Of a DNA stretch of 6,057 nucleotides, positions 1 through 5,568 are shown piece after piece. The DNA comes from Candidatus Hodarchaeota archaeon. GTDB taxonomy: Archaea; Asgardarchaeota; Heimdallarchaeia; Hodarchaeales; Hodarchaeaceae. The notes under the pieces are model-generated. The model was not told the origin of the DNA, ran no database searches, and saw nothing but the letters and a program-made list of their open reading frames with translations. The position numbers and the translations under genes were made by a program. The stretch lies in assembly GCA_030589605.1 (NCBI GenBank), contig JAUUVJ010000272.1, positions 1-6,057 on the forward strand. Direction: 5' to 3'. Each line of letters starts with the position of its first letter. Position 1 is the stretch's first letter.

Positions 1-22
1 CTGTAAAGAATTCAGGATTAGT

Positions 23-30
23 TTTATATA
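23..30 (+). promoter_or_regulatory. TATA box for the beta-helix gene
   Basis: TTTATATA matches the archaeal TATA consensus. Transcription would begin about 25 bases downstream, near 50-56, just before an ATG at 67 and well before the TTG at 101 that opens the long reading frame. I see no convincing Shine-Dalgarno motif before either start. Confidence 0.45.
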
Positions 31-66
31 GTAATCTAGCACTTCAAATAGAACTTTTTTCTTTTC

Positions 67-112
67 ATGAATAATTCCTTGTAGTTCTAACAACAATATT
101 TTGCTACATGAT
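67..112 (+). other. Out-of-frame signal-peptide-like segment
   Basis: An ATG at 67 reads MNNSL and stops at 82-84. From 81, in the next frame, the bases read VVLTTIFCYMM, a hydrophobic stretch of the kind found in signal peptides. The body of the beta-helix protein continues in the third frame from about 101. Joined, the pieces would give a normal secreted-protein N-terminus, but two frame changes are needed. This could be mutation, assembly error or coincidence; the position just after the predicted transcription start favours a real former N-terminus. Confidence 0.35.
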
Positions 113-1432
113 GATTTGAATATAAATAACTTTTATGTAGAGAACTTTAAGGTTCCTCAATATCAAACTTTTAGGTTAAATAAAATAAATACGTTACAAT
201 ATCAAGAAGCTGATCCTATTAATATTGATGGAAACACTGATTTTCATAATCAGGCTGGAAATCAGGGATGGGATCTGAATGGTCAGCGAGATGGTAGTGA
301 ATCTGCCCCCTATGTCATTGAAAGTTTTTCGTTTATTAGTTCACAGATTACCACTACTTTAATCCAAATCAAGAATACTGATATTTACTTTGAGATACGC
401 GATTGTGAAATTATAGGTGACCAAGAATATCCTGGTATTGATCTAGATTATACCATGAATGGAAATATAAGTCATAACAACATTTTTAATTGTACTAACG
501 GGATAACTTTAAGCTACTCAAGTGATATGGTTATAGAGAATAATTATCTTACCAACAATAGTGTTCATGCAATTTCTCTTACAAATGATTCTGATAGAAA
601 CCAAATTTTGAATAATACTATCATAAGAAATCATATGGGGATTTATATAGGAACGGGGGAAAGTGATCTATTGAATGATCTTCATTACTTCCCAACTAGC
701 AATGAAATCTATGGGAACTTCTTCCATTATAATTCATTTGGAGGAGTATGGATAAGTTCTTCGAAAACAACATTAAATAGAATAGTTTCAAATTATTTTG
801 GGACTGATGGTGGAATTAGATTTACTCATACAGCAAATAATTTCGCACAGTTCAATACCTTTAATTGGTCACTAATTTACATTTATTATTCTGAGAATAT
901 TACCATTATGAAAAATACAGTCTTTAATAGTTCTATGACTGGAATTACTATGGAAAACTCGGTTAATGCAATACTAAAATTAAATAGCGTCTATAATTGT
1001 GGAAGTAATGGAATTCTATTTGTGAATACAAATAATACTAAATGTATGTATAATACAATCGTCTATAACGGATATAAAATCGATGATTATGGAGTCTATC
1101 TAGATTCTGATTCCACCTTAAATTCAATCCGTTATAATAATTTTATAGGTAATAATCCTGAAAAACCAAGTCAGATTTACGATGAGGGTGAAAGTAACAC
1201 GGTAAGTCACAATTACTGGAGTGACTGGACAATTCCTGATGATAATACAGATGGAATCGTCGATGACTCCTATATCGTTGCTGGAAGTGCTAACAACAAG
1301 GATCAATCTCCCCATGTATCTCTCATTGAATATCAAACATCAAATGGCTCAAATTGGTCATTGTTCGCCAGTCTATTTTCATTTTTGATGATATTTGTCA
1401 TAAGGAGGCGATATCGACCAAAAATAAGATGA
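101..1432 (+). CDS. NosD-like parallel beta-helix surface protein
   Basis: The 443-residue protein belongs by sequence character to the right-handed parallel beta-helix repeat proteins (NosD/pectate-lyase-like fold). It opens the domain with an INIDGNTDF motif (residues 40-48) and a GWD...GS..APYVI segment (56-73). It then runs through about a dozen turns rich in N-x-I, NN and GI/GV steps (about 90-370), such as GNISHNNIFNCTNGITL. A cap follows, NYWSDW plus DDNTDGIVDDSYIV (371-393). Residues 418-434 form one membrane span followed by RRRYRPKIR, so the protein is probably anchored at the cell surface with the helix outside. Many N-x-S/T sequons fit an extracellular glycoprotein. The start is uncertain: the frame is open from 71, TTG 101 is the first usual start codon, and no signal peptide is in this frame (see 67-112). 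Substrate unknown; adhesion or glycan binding is only a guess. Confidence 0.85.
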   Translation: MLHDDLNINNFYVENFKVPQYQTFRLNKINTLQYQEADPINIDGNTDFHNQAGNQGWDLNGQRDGSESAPYVIESFSFISSQITTTLIQIKNTDIYFEIRDCEIIGDQEYPGIDLDYTMNGNISHNNIFNCTNGITLSYSSDMVIENNYLTNNSVHAISLTNDSDRNQILNNTIIRNHMGIYIGTGESDLLNDLHYFPTSNEIYGNFFHYNSFGGVWISSSKTTLNRIVSNYFGTDGGIRFTHTANNFAQFNTFNWSLIYIYYSENITIMKNTVFNSSMTGITMENSVNAILKLNSVYNCGSNGILFVNTNNTKCMYNTIVYNGYKIDDYGVYLDSDSTLNSIRYNNFIGNNPEKPSQIYDEGESNTVSHNYWSDWTIPDDNTDGIVDDSYIVAGSANNKDQSPHVSLIEYQTSNGSNWSLFASLFSFLMIFVIRRRYRPKIR

Positions 1433-1485
1433 ATAATCCGAGTTCAATCCAGTAACAATTAAGAGATAGAAAAAAGAGGAAGATA

Positions 1486-1506
1486 GAGAACCTATAACAG
1501 GTTCTC
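1486..1506. terminator. Hairpin between convergent genes
   Basis: GAGAACCT at 1486-1493 and AGGTTCTC at 1499-1506 form a perfect 8-bp stem with a 5-base loop (ATAAC). It sits 53 bases after the beta-helix stop and 7 bases after the stop of the convergent minus-strand gene, so it could end or stabilise both transcripts. No long U-tract follows on either strand, so its role as a terminator is inferred from placement. Confidence 0.55.
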
Positions 1507-1513
1507 CATCAGC

Positions 1514-2224
1514 TTAATTGAAAGGTTGAGACTTAGGGAATGGATGAACACGATACACTCCTGGGAGATGTTTGAGTATTTTTCGTTTGACATGCGTCAT
1601 GCATTCTCTATATTCTTCATTAACATATTTAATAAAACTGTCATTCAGATTTTTCTGGTCAGATTCGTTAAGTGTGGAGGATAGTAACTGTTCTATTATT
1701 TCTTTAGTCTTTTTGTTATCTAATGTATTATTGCCAGACAAATCACGTAGTCGAACATCAACATTTCCTTGAAGAAGCTGGATTGGCCACTGAAGATCCA
1801 AAAAGCGCGAATTTTGAATTACATACGAGTCACTAAATAATTTTTCTGGTAAATCAGGATATACTTGAAGAATTTGGTTTTTATAATACTGGTATTTTTT
1901 TGCAAGGATTTGTAAGTCTATAAGAACAACAAAGCCTAGCGGAACCAGTTTTTTCTTATGTAATAATCTCTTAAGAATTCGCTGCCAAATTGGTAGAAAT
2001 CTCATTAAAAGGGAGAATTCATCCTCTCTGGGTTCACGAAAGAGAATTTTTAACTTAGGAAGATTATTCACATTCAAACTTCTAAGATAGAAGTCCACAT
2101 ACTGAATACTAAAGAGGTCAACTCGTTCAGGGTCACATTTATCGAGAGGTGGAACCTCATAATCAGGTCGTACATATTCAGTATCAATATAGCAAAATCG
2201 AAATCTCGATACAGGAAACGGCAT
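1514..2224 (-). CDS. Divergent DEDD-type exonuclease-like protein
   Basis: A 236-residue protein with no clear match that I can name. Its pattern resembles the RNase H-like 3'-5' exonuclease fold. FCYIDTEY (residues 10-17) offers D14 and E16 as a DxE motif I. LFSIQYVDFYLR (37-48) and LKILFREP (58-65) look like the following core strands. LVPLGFVVLIDLQIL (93-107) resembles motif II of the N/G-x-x-x-D-x-x-x-L type with D103. FIKYVNEEY (197-205) fits a YxxxD motif III but has E204 in place of Asp. D143 (FLDLQW) is another acidic candidate. If correct it would trim nucleic acid, though the altered last motif may mean weak or lost activity. ATG 2224 is supported by AGGTG at 2233-2237, 8 bases upstream. 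The gene converges on the beta-helix gene. The exonuclease reading is inference; the open reading frame is solid. Confidence 0.8.
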   Translation of the reverse strand: MPFPVSRFRFCYIDTEYVRPDYEVPPLDKCDPERVDLFSIQYVDFYLRSLNVNNLPKLKILFREPREDEFSLLMRFLPIWQRILKRLLHKKKLVPLGFVVLIDLQILAKKYQYYKNQILQVYPDLPEKLFSDSYVIQNSRFLDLQWPIQLLQGNVDVRLRDLSGNNTLDNKKTKEIIEQLLSSTLNESDQKNLNDSFIKYVNEEYRECMTHVKRKILKHLPGVYRVHPFPKSQPFN

Positions 2225-2863
2225 TTTTTTTACACCTAAAATTCTATTTTATATGATATTGATATTTTGAGATCTGATTTCTTTTCAGCTCATAGAGAGT
2301 GAACTAAAAATTCAGATATCAATCTGGCTGAATTTCTCCCTAATATGGCAACCAGCCAAAAAAAGATGTCTCACGTCAATAATTCAGGTGTCTATTTTTG
2401 CCTTATATCCTACTTCTACAGTTAGGATTAATCCAATTCATTCTGAAAGCTGTTCCATAAATACTTCTTTAATGCTACTGCTAATTTCACTTAGCACCAT
2501 TCAATTTATCTGATTGTTAATGTAAAGTTCAACACAATACGCTTAATACATTATTACACTTAATTAATAAGTTAAATTCGCAATTCATTCTTCACAGTAT
2601 TTTGTAATCAATCTTTACTCAAACTACCGAATAGCTTGAATGAGCACTCTCTTATTTCGTGGCTCTATTGGGAGTAATTCTACCCGGATAAATCCTTTAA
2701 ATACCTGTTAATAAGTGTTTCCAAAGAGGTATCATACAGAATGAATTGGTTACTTTCATCTTGAGCAATTCCTTATTTTTTCTAAAGACTCTGATGTTTC
2801 AGATACATTATTTGTATTTCCATCTAAGTTAGACAGCCTATTCTGTGTTTTTATTCAGTATGT
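2225..2863. other. 639-base gap without an intact gene
   Basis: I find no open frame of 60 codons, no tRNA and no strong hairpin in this stretch. It carries the upstream region of the exonuclease-like gene and that of the HEPN-like gene, which diverge from here. It also holds several short protein-like pieces on the minus strand (see the entry at 2438-2854). A weak TATA-like element, read TATAAAAT on the minus strand at about 2245-2252, is too close to the start at 2224 to be a firm promoter. Confidence 0.5.
2438..2854 (-). pseudogene. Possible decayed coding sequence, frame changing
   Basis: Going down the minus strand, protein-like stretches occur end to end in different frames. These include LSNLDGNTNNVSETSESLEK (about 2836-2777), ESNQFILYDTSLETLINRYL (about 2757-2698), then GFIRVELLPIEPRNKRVLIQ (about 2695-2636). 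Farther on, MNCEFNLLIKCNNVL lies near 2590-2545 and MVLSEISSSIKEVFMEQLSE opens at 2500 and stops at 2438-2440. The third piece, with an RVELLPIEPRNKRVL core, looks most like real protein. I do not recognise the family. Runs of 20-30 open codons also occur by chance, so this is weak evidence for an old gene broken by several indels; it could be plain intergenic DNA. Confidence 0.25.
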
Positions 2864-3505
2864 TTGAAAGTAAGTAAGCGAGAGTTTTTTATATCTGAAA
2901 TTCACCTCCTGAATTGGTTAAAAAATATATTGGTGACTTATGAAATGCTTTCTAAACTTGAAACACCAGAACAGAGGAATGAGTGGATTCAAATTCGAAA
3001 CACGAAATTCCTTGAAGGTGATGATTTTAAACCCCGTGTGAGAACAGAAACCATTATTGATGCTGAAAAATCGTTTATATCTGGACTCTATTGGGCTACA
3101 ATCCTGTGTACCAGCGTAGCATTAGACCATCTAGGATTCAATATATTGAACAAGATCTATAAGAAGAAAAAAGCTCCCTCCGCAATAAAGAAATTCAAAA
3201 CAATCAATAAGATGAAAATAATTACTGATACAATGTTGTCTGAAATTAAGGATTTCATTAATATGGTTCGCCATGAAATCGAACATAAAAGGTCTCCTTC
3301 AAGTGTATATGTAGCGATTCATCAATATCTAGACAAAAAAAATGAGCTTTATTACGATAAGATCGAACCACACACTCTTTCATCTACAGACCATGAAATA
3401 TTTCAAGAAAAAGTTTTTCAATATGCTGCTTTTCAATCATTAAACCTGTATTACGCGGTTTGCGACGCGTGGTATGAGTTTCTTATTAAGAAAAATCAAG
3501 GATGA
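2864..3505 (+). CDS. HEPN-like helical protein, putative RNase
   Basis: The 213-residue protein is almost wholly helical and charged, with no membrane span. DFINMVRHEIEHKR (residues 130-143) contains R136-x4-H141. This matches the RX4-6H motif of HEPN ribonucleases, although the usual polar residue after Arg (often Asn) is His here. The preceding helix, AEKSFISGLYWATILCTSVA (67-86), resembles the buried first helix of HEPN and DUF4145-like proteins. Family members act as toxin or defence RNases, or as RNA-processing partners. No nucleotidyltransferase (MNT) or other antitoxin gene lies next to it. The start is doubtful: TTG 2864 is the first usable codon, but ATG 2860 would be the natural start if the 4-base repeat at 2868-2878 had one unit less. 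No Shine-Dalgarno motif is visible. The gene is transcribed away from the 639-base gap and converges on the membrane-protein gene at 3676-4296. HEPN assignment is moderate. Confidence 0.75.
   Translation: MKVSKREFFISEIHLLNWLKNILVTYEMLSKLETPEQRNEWIQIRNTKFLEGDDFKPRVRTETIIDAEKSFISGLYWATILCTSVALDHLGFNILNKIYKKKKAPSAIKKFKTINKMKIITDTMLSEIKDFINMVRHEIEHKRSPSSVYVAIHQYLDKKNELYYDKIEPHTLSSTDHEIFQEKVFQYAAFQSLNLYYAVCDAWYEFLIKKNQG
2868..2878 (+). repeat. AAGT tandem repeat at the HEPN-like gene start
   Basis: AAGTAAGTAAG is 2.75 copies of a 4-base unit. Removing one unit (TAAG, 2875-2878) joins the ATG at 2860 to the downstream frame and gives MFESKREFF in place of the present TTG-started MKVSKREFF. As the sequence stands, ATG 2860 reads MFESK and stops. 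Confidence 0.7.
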
Positions 3506-3512
3506 TTCATTT

Positions 3513-3560
3513 GGTAATCCAATATGAATGTTAACTGGTAATCCAATATGAATGTTAACT
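3513..3560 (+). repeat. 24-bp perfect tandem duplication
   Basis: Two identical adjacent 24-base units, 3513-3536 and 3537-3560, begin GGTAATCC and end GTTAACT; two further bases (GG) start a third. They lie 7 bases after the stop of the HEPN-like gene, in the 170-base gap before the convergent gene. The perfect identity points to a recent slippage or unequal-exchange event. A 10-bp palindrome, GATCATGATC, lies farther on at 3634-3643. Confidence 0.9.
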
Positions 3561-3675
3561 GGAATTATTTTAATTGTGGGAAGAATAGAAATCTTTTGTC
3601 AACATTGATCAGCAGGTTTGACTATCATCACTTGATCATGATCCTTAGATAACCAAATAGATAGTAATTTATTTA

Positions 3676-4296
3676 TCAGTAGGTTGGTTGAACCCACTCT
3701 CTAAGCCACCAAACTTTTTTCTTAGTATTTTCCAGTTCTATACATTTAATCCTCTGTAACTCAAGTAAAATTGGATTCAAATCTTTTTCCTTCATGGGTG
3801 CTATATTGTATTTCTTCAGTTCCTCCTCTAATAATGGGTATATTTCAGAATCCTCTATATTATTCGTTTTTGGATCTCTATTATTCCACATAGTCCAAAT
3901 AACCGCTGCGTGTTTCTCTGAAAGTTTTATTTCCCTTAAATCTTTCCAATATGTTTTCCACAATACTAATCCCGTCAAAACAAGTAGAAAAGGATGAGTT
4001 AATCCTCCTGATACACTCAAAATAATTTCAGGGCAAGATTTTACTAATTTCCGCATATTAAATCTAATATTTCCAGCTTTACGACTTGATCCTCCTCCTT
4101 TTCCACCAGAAGACATTGTGATTAGCTCCAATCGAAATTCTTCTTCAGGTGGTTTAATTTTAATAAAATCTGATATTATAGTTTCTGATATTTTTTCACT
4201 AGTCTCAGGAAGTAAACTATGGTTATTCATTAAAGAATTTTTAATTATTTTTTTTATCTCTCCCCTTTTTTCCGCAGCTTCTTGCTCTAATTTCAT
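3676..4296 (-). CDS. Single-span membrane protein, winged-helix-like C-terminus
   Basis: The 206-residue protein has a charged helical N-terminus (1-60), then a Gly/Ser-rich linker, SSGGKGGGSSRKAG (62-75). A hydrophobic segment follows, about 90-113, containing LTHPFLLVLTGLVLW, which is probably one membrane span or a tight hairpin. The C-terminal 85 residues, from LSEKHAAVIWTMW (125-137) through NPILLELQRIKCIE (174-187) to KKVWWLREWV (193-202), have a helix-helix-helix-wing order like a winged-helix domain. The last strand pair would be the wing. I do not recognise a named family. A membrane-tethered DNA- or protein-binding role is inferred. The start is well supported: AGGGGA at 4304-4309 is 7 bases before ATG 4296, and a TATA box lies at 4333-4340. 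It is the last gene in a minus-strand cluster and converges on the HEPN-like gene. Confidence 0.8.
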   Translation of the reverse strand: MKLEQEAAEKRGEIKKIIKNSLMNNHSLLPETSEKISETIISDFIKIKPPEEEFRLELITMSSGGKGGGSSRKAGNIRFNMRKLVKSCPEIILSVSGGLTHPFLLVLTGLVLWKTYWKDLREIKLSEKHAAVIWTMWNNRDPKTNNIEDSEIYPLLEEELKKYNIAPMKEKDLNPILLELQRIKCIELENTKKKVWWLREWVQPTY

Positions 4297-4332
4297 TATA
4301 AATTCCCCTAAAGATGTAAAATCTTCTCTCTA

Positions 4333-4340
4333 TTTATAAA
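4333..4340 (-). promoter_or_regulatory. TATA box for the membrane winged-helix gene
   Basis: On the minus strand TTTATAAA is preceded by the purine-rich AAAAGAA, a good archaeal BRE-plus-TATA pair. Transcription would begin near 4311, leaving a leader of about 15 bases that just includes the AGGGGA ribosome site. Confidence 0.55.
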
Positions 4341-4414
4341 TTCTTTTACTCGTTAAACATATACACTCTTTTAATTAAGATCAGAAAGTATAGTAAGCAA
4401 ATTACCAATCTGAA

Positions 4415-4428
4415 GGGGGAGGGAGGGA
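4415..4428 (+). other. G-rich tract
   Basis: GGGGGAGGGAGGGAG-type sequence stands out in AT-rich surroundings. It lies in the 241-base gap after the 42-residue zinc gene and upstream of the membrane winged-helix gene; the minus-strand transcript would be C-rich here. With three runs of three or more Gs it could form at most a weak two-layer quadruplex. No function can be assigned. Confidence 0.4.
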
Positions 4429-4537
4429 GTCCTACCGTTCCTAAAAAAGGTTTAACAGATTCCTAGGTTTTTTAATCGATAGAACTCCAAAGTACTTTAG
4501 ATTTGTTCGTTTTTCTTAATTATTTTGTTGATATTTG

Positions 4538-4666
4538 TTACTTACTACTTTTAATCTCACTAGTTTTCGCTAGGTGGATCAATTTCCGACAGTTCGCACA
4601 TGTTTGGAGCATGTCTATTTTACTACTACTTCCGCACTTTATACACTTTGGTAATAAGGCTGCCAT
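4538..4666 (-). CDS. 42-residue CxxC/CxxC zinc protein
   Basis: A short gene easily missed by length cut-offs. ATG at 4666 opens MAALLPKCIKCGSSS and the frame stops with TAA at 4538-4540. C8-x2-C11 and C23-x2-C26, separated by 11 residues, form a treble-clef or zinc-ribbon-like four-cysteine site; the tail is basic (KTSEIKSSK). Preservation of both CxxC knuckles argues that the frame is real. A purine-rich AGGAAAG lies about 10 bases upstream (4677-4683). It follows the 76-residue gene by 20 bases on the same strand, so the two are probably co-transcribed. Likely role is a small nucleic-acid- or protein-binding zinc protein, but the target is unknown. Confidence 0.65.
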   Translation of the reverse strand: MAALLPKCIKCGSSSKIDMLQTCANCRKLIHLAKTSEIKSSK

Positions 4667-4686
4667 AATTCAATTTCTTTCCTTTT

Positions 4687-4917
4687 TTAAGACAAGTCGT
4701 TAATAGATGTGATTCCATTAGGTTCAAGTATGCAGGCTTTTCGCTCTTTTGCATTCACCATGAATATTTTCTCTTCTGGCTGAGTAGATACTTTCGTAGT
4801 ATTGGCCTTCCTTAGTGCAGCTATTTCTTTTTGCATTCTAGCTAGCCAGTACTCGTCATCCGTTGGTTCTTTATGTCTGAACCTGTGATACAGGAATAGA
4901 ATCCAATTTGTCATCAT
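4687..4917 (-). CDS. 76-residue protein of unknown function
   Basis: No family recognised. The N-terminus, MMTNWILFLYHRFRHK, is hydrophobic then basic, too short for a clear membrane span but able to form an amphipathic anchor. Residues 19-42 (TDDEYWLARMQKEIAALRKA and on) should be a charged, coiled-coil-capable helix. The remaining part includes IFMVNAKERKACILEPNG (51-68), which looks like a beta hairpin. GAGG at 4923-4926 lies 5 bases before ATG 4917 and 8 before ATG 4914; the second ATG has the more usual spacing, which would remove one Met. It has its own TATA box at 4953-4960 and lies between the RING gene and the 42-residue zinc gene on the same strand, so a shared process is possible but unproven. 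Confidence 0.7.
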   Translation of the reverse strand: MMTNWILFLYHRFRHKEPTDDEYWLARMQKEIAALRKANTTKVSTQPEEKIFMVNAKERKACILEPNGITSINDLS

Positions 4918-4952
4918 TATTTCCTCTTTTCATAGATTGATTCTTGATGGAT

Positions 4953-4960
4953 TTTATATA
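4953..4960 (-). promoter_or_regulatory. TATA box for the 76-residue gene
   Basis: TATATAAA on the minus strand lies 36-43 bases before ATG 4917. Transcription would begin near 4930, giving a leader of about 14 bases that contains the GAGG ribosome site. This suggests that the 76- and 42-residue genes can be transcribed apart from the RING gene 131 bases upstream. Confidence 0.5.
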
Positions 4961-5048
4961 TTCAAAAAATAGACTAAATAAACAGAATAATAATCGTAAA
5001 TCATAAATTTTTGCTTCAATTGTTCCTACCCTTTGTTGTGTTTTTTCT

Positions 5049-5372
5049 TTAGTAGACTACTCCTGCTGGAATGTGTGTATGACAAGTCGGACAAGATCCT
5101 TTTATATGAAGCCATTCTGCGAGATGTGGAAGATGAAATATCGTGTTGCAGCTCGGACAGGCAAATATTTCTTCGCTGTCTAATATTATTTTCCGACATA
5201 TCGCACATAGAGTTAACTGATTTACTGTATTGGTTATTTCGATTCGGATTTGACTTTGCTCGATTAATCCCCATGAAGAAATGTCATTTTCCGTCATTCG
5301 TTTCTTCACTGCCTTTAATTCTGCTAGTAGGGTTGTTTTTAACCCATTTATTTTACCCGCATTACTACTCAC
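5049..5372 (-). CDS. Small RING finger protein, putative E3 ligase
   Basis: The 107-residue protein has a helical N-terminus (1-50) and a C-terminal RING-like domain (54-101). Zinc ligands come in four pairs: C56/C59, C72/C75, H80/H83 and C94/C97. FHLPHLAEWL matches the FHxxCxxxWL core of RING-H2 fingers, with H83 in place of Cys, and CPSC replaces the usual CxH pair. The three E2-contact positions of RING E3s are all present: I58 between the first Cys pair, W87, and P95 in CPTC. The linchpin Arg usually found after the last Cys is absent (H98). Known relatives are the small RING proteins of archaeal ubiquitin-like systems in Caldiarchaeum and Asgard archaea; here it would recruit an E2, though no E1, E2 or ubiquitin gene is in the window. 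GTG 5372 is chosen because GAGGTG lies 5 bases upstream and a TATA box 45 bases upstream. Confidence 0.85.
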   Translation of the reverse strand: MSSNAGKINGLKTTLLAELKAVKKRMTENDISSWGLIEQSQIRIEITNTVNQLTLCAICRKIILDSEEIFACPSCNTIFHLPHLAEWLHIKGSCPTCHTHIPAGVVY

Positions 5373-5377
5373 TACAA

Positions 5378-5383
5378 CACCTC
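5378..5383 (-). promoter_or_regulatory. Ribosome binding site fixing the RING GTG start
   Basis: GAGGTG on the minus strand ends 5 bases before GTG 5372. No ATG in this frame lies upstream, and the next Met is residue 26, so this motif is what decides the start. Confidence 0.65.
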
Positions 5384-5416
5384 ATTCACTTTCGACTTCC
5401 TCCTGAATAGCGTCCC

Positions 5417-5424
5417 TATATAAA
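5417..5424 (-). promoter_or_regulatory. TATA box for the RING gene
   Basis: TTTATATA on the minus strand, preceded by GCAAAC as a BRE-like element, is a near-ideal archaeal promoter. Transcription would begin near 5395, giving a leader of about 22 bases that includes GAGGTG. Confidence 0.65.
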
Positions 5425-5520
5425 GTTTGCTAATAATCGTATTTATCGGTTATAATCAAACATTATGTTATATATCTTAGGATCTTATGGATTCAAAATA
5501 GAGTTAATTATAATAAATAC

Positions 5521-5528
5521 TTAATATA
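5521..5528 (+). promoter_or_regulatory. Possible TATA box for the 77-residue gene
   Basis: TTAATATA lies about 26 bases upstream of 5552. It would give a leader of roughly 17 bases to ATG 5569, or a leaderless transcript if TTG 5551 is used. The surroundings are very AT-rich, so the match may be chance. Confidence 0.3.
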
Positions 5529-5568
5529 ATCCAAAATGTAATAAAAGTAGTTGAATACATTCATTGTG

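Noticed and set aside
2345..2425. 26-codon plus-strand frame opening MATSQKKMSHVNNS
   Set aside because: It has no promoter or ribosome site, and nothing recognisable follows; it also lies opposite the TGA-only minus frame, so neither is convincing alone.
3548..3652. 34-codon plus-strand frame starting in the second 24-bp repeat
   Set aside because: It has no ribosome site or family features and owes its ATG to the repeat; short frames like this are expected by chance.
4489..4498. AAAGTACTTT palindrome, with CCTAGG at 4462-4467
   Set aside because: Single short palindromes are common in AT-rich DNA and no second copy or gene relation supports an operator.
4503..4703. 66-codon plus-strand frame
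   Set aside because: It lies antisense to the CxxC/CxxC gene and its composition is that of a shadow.
5026..5274. 82-codon minus-strand frame inside the RING gene
   Set aside because: It is out of frame with the RING domain, has no ribosome site and no recognisable features.
5033..5410. 125-codon plus-strand frame over the RING gene
   Set aside because: It is antisense to a frame with eight correctly spaced zinc ligands and a promoter plus ribosome site; its own product is a hydrophobic, Cys/Leu/Phe-rich shadow.
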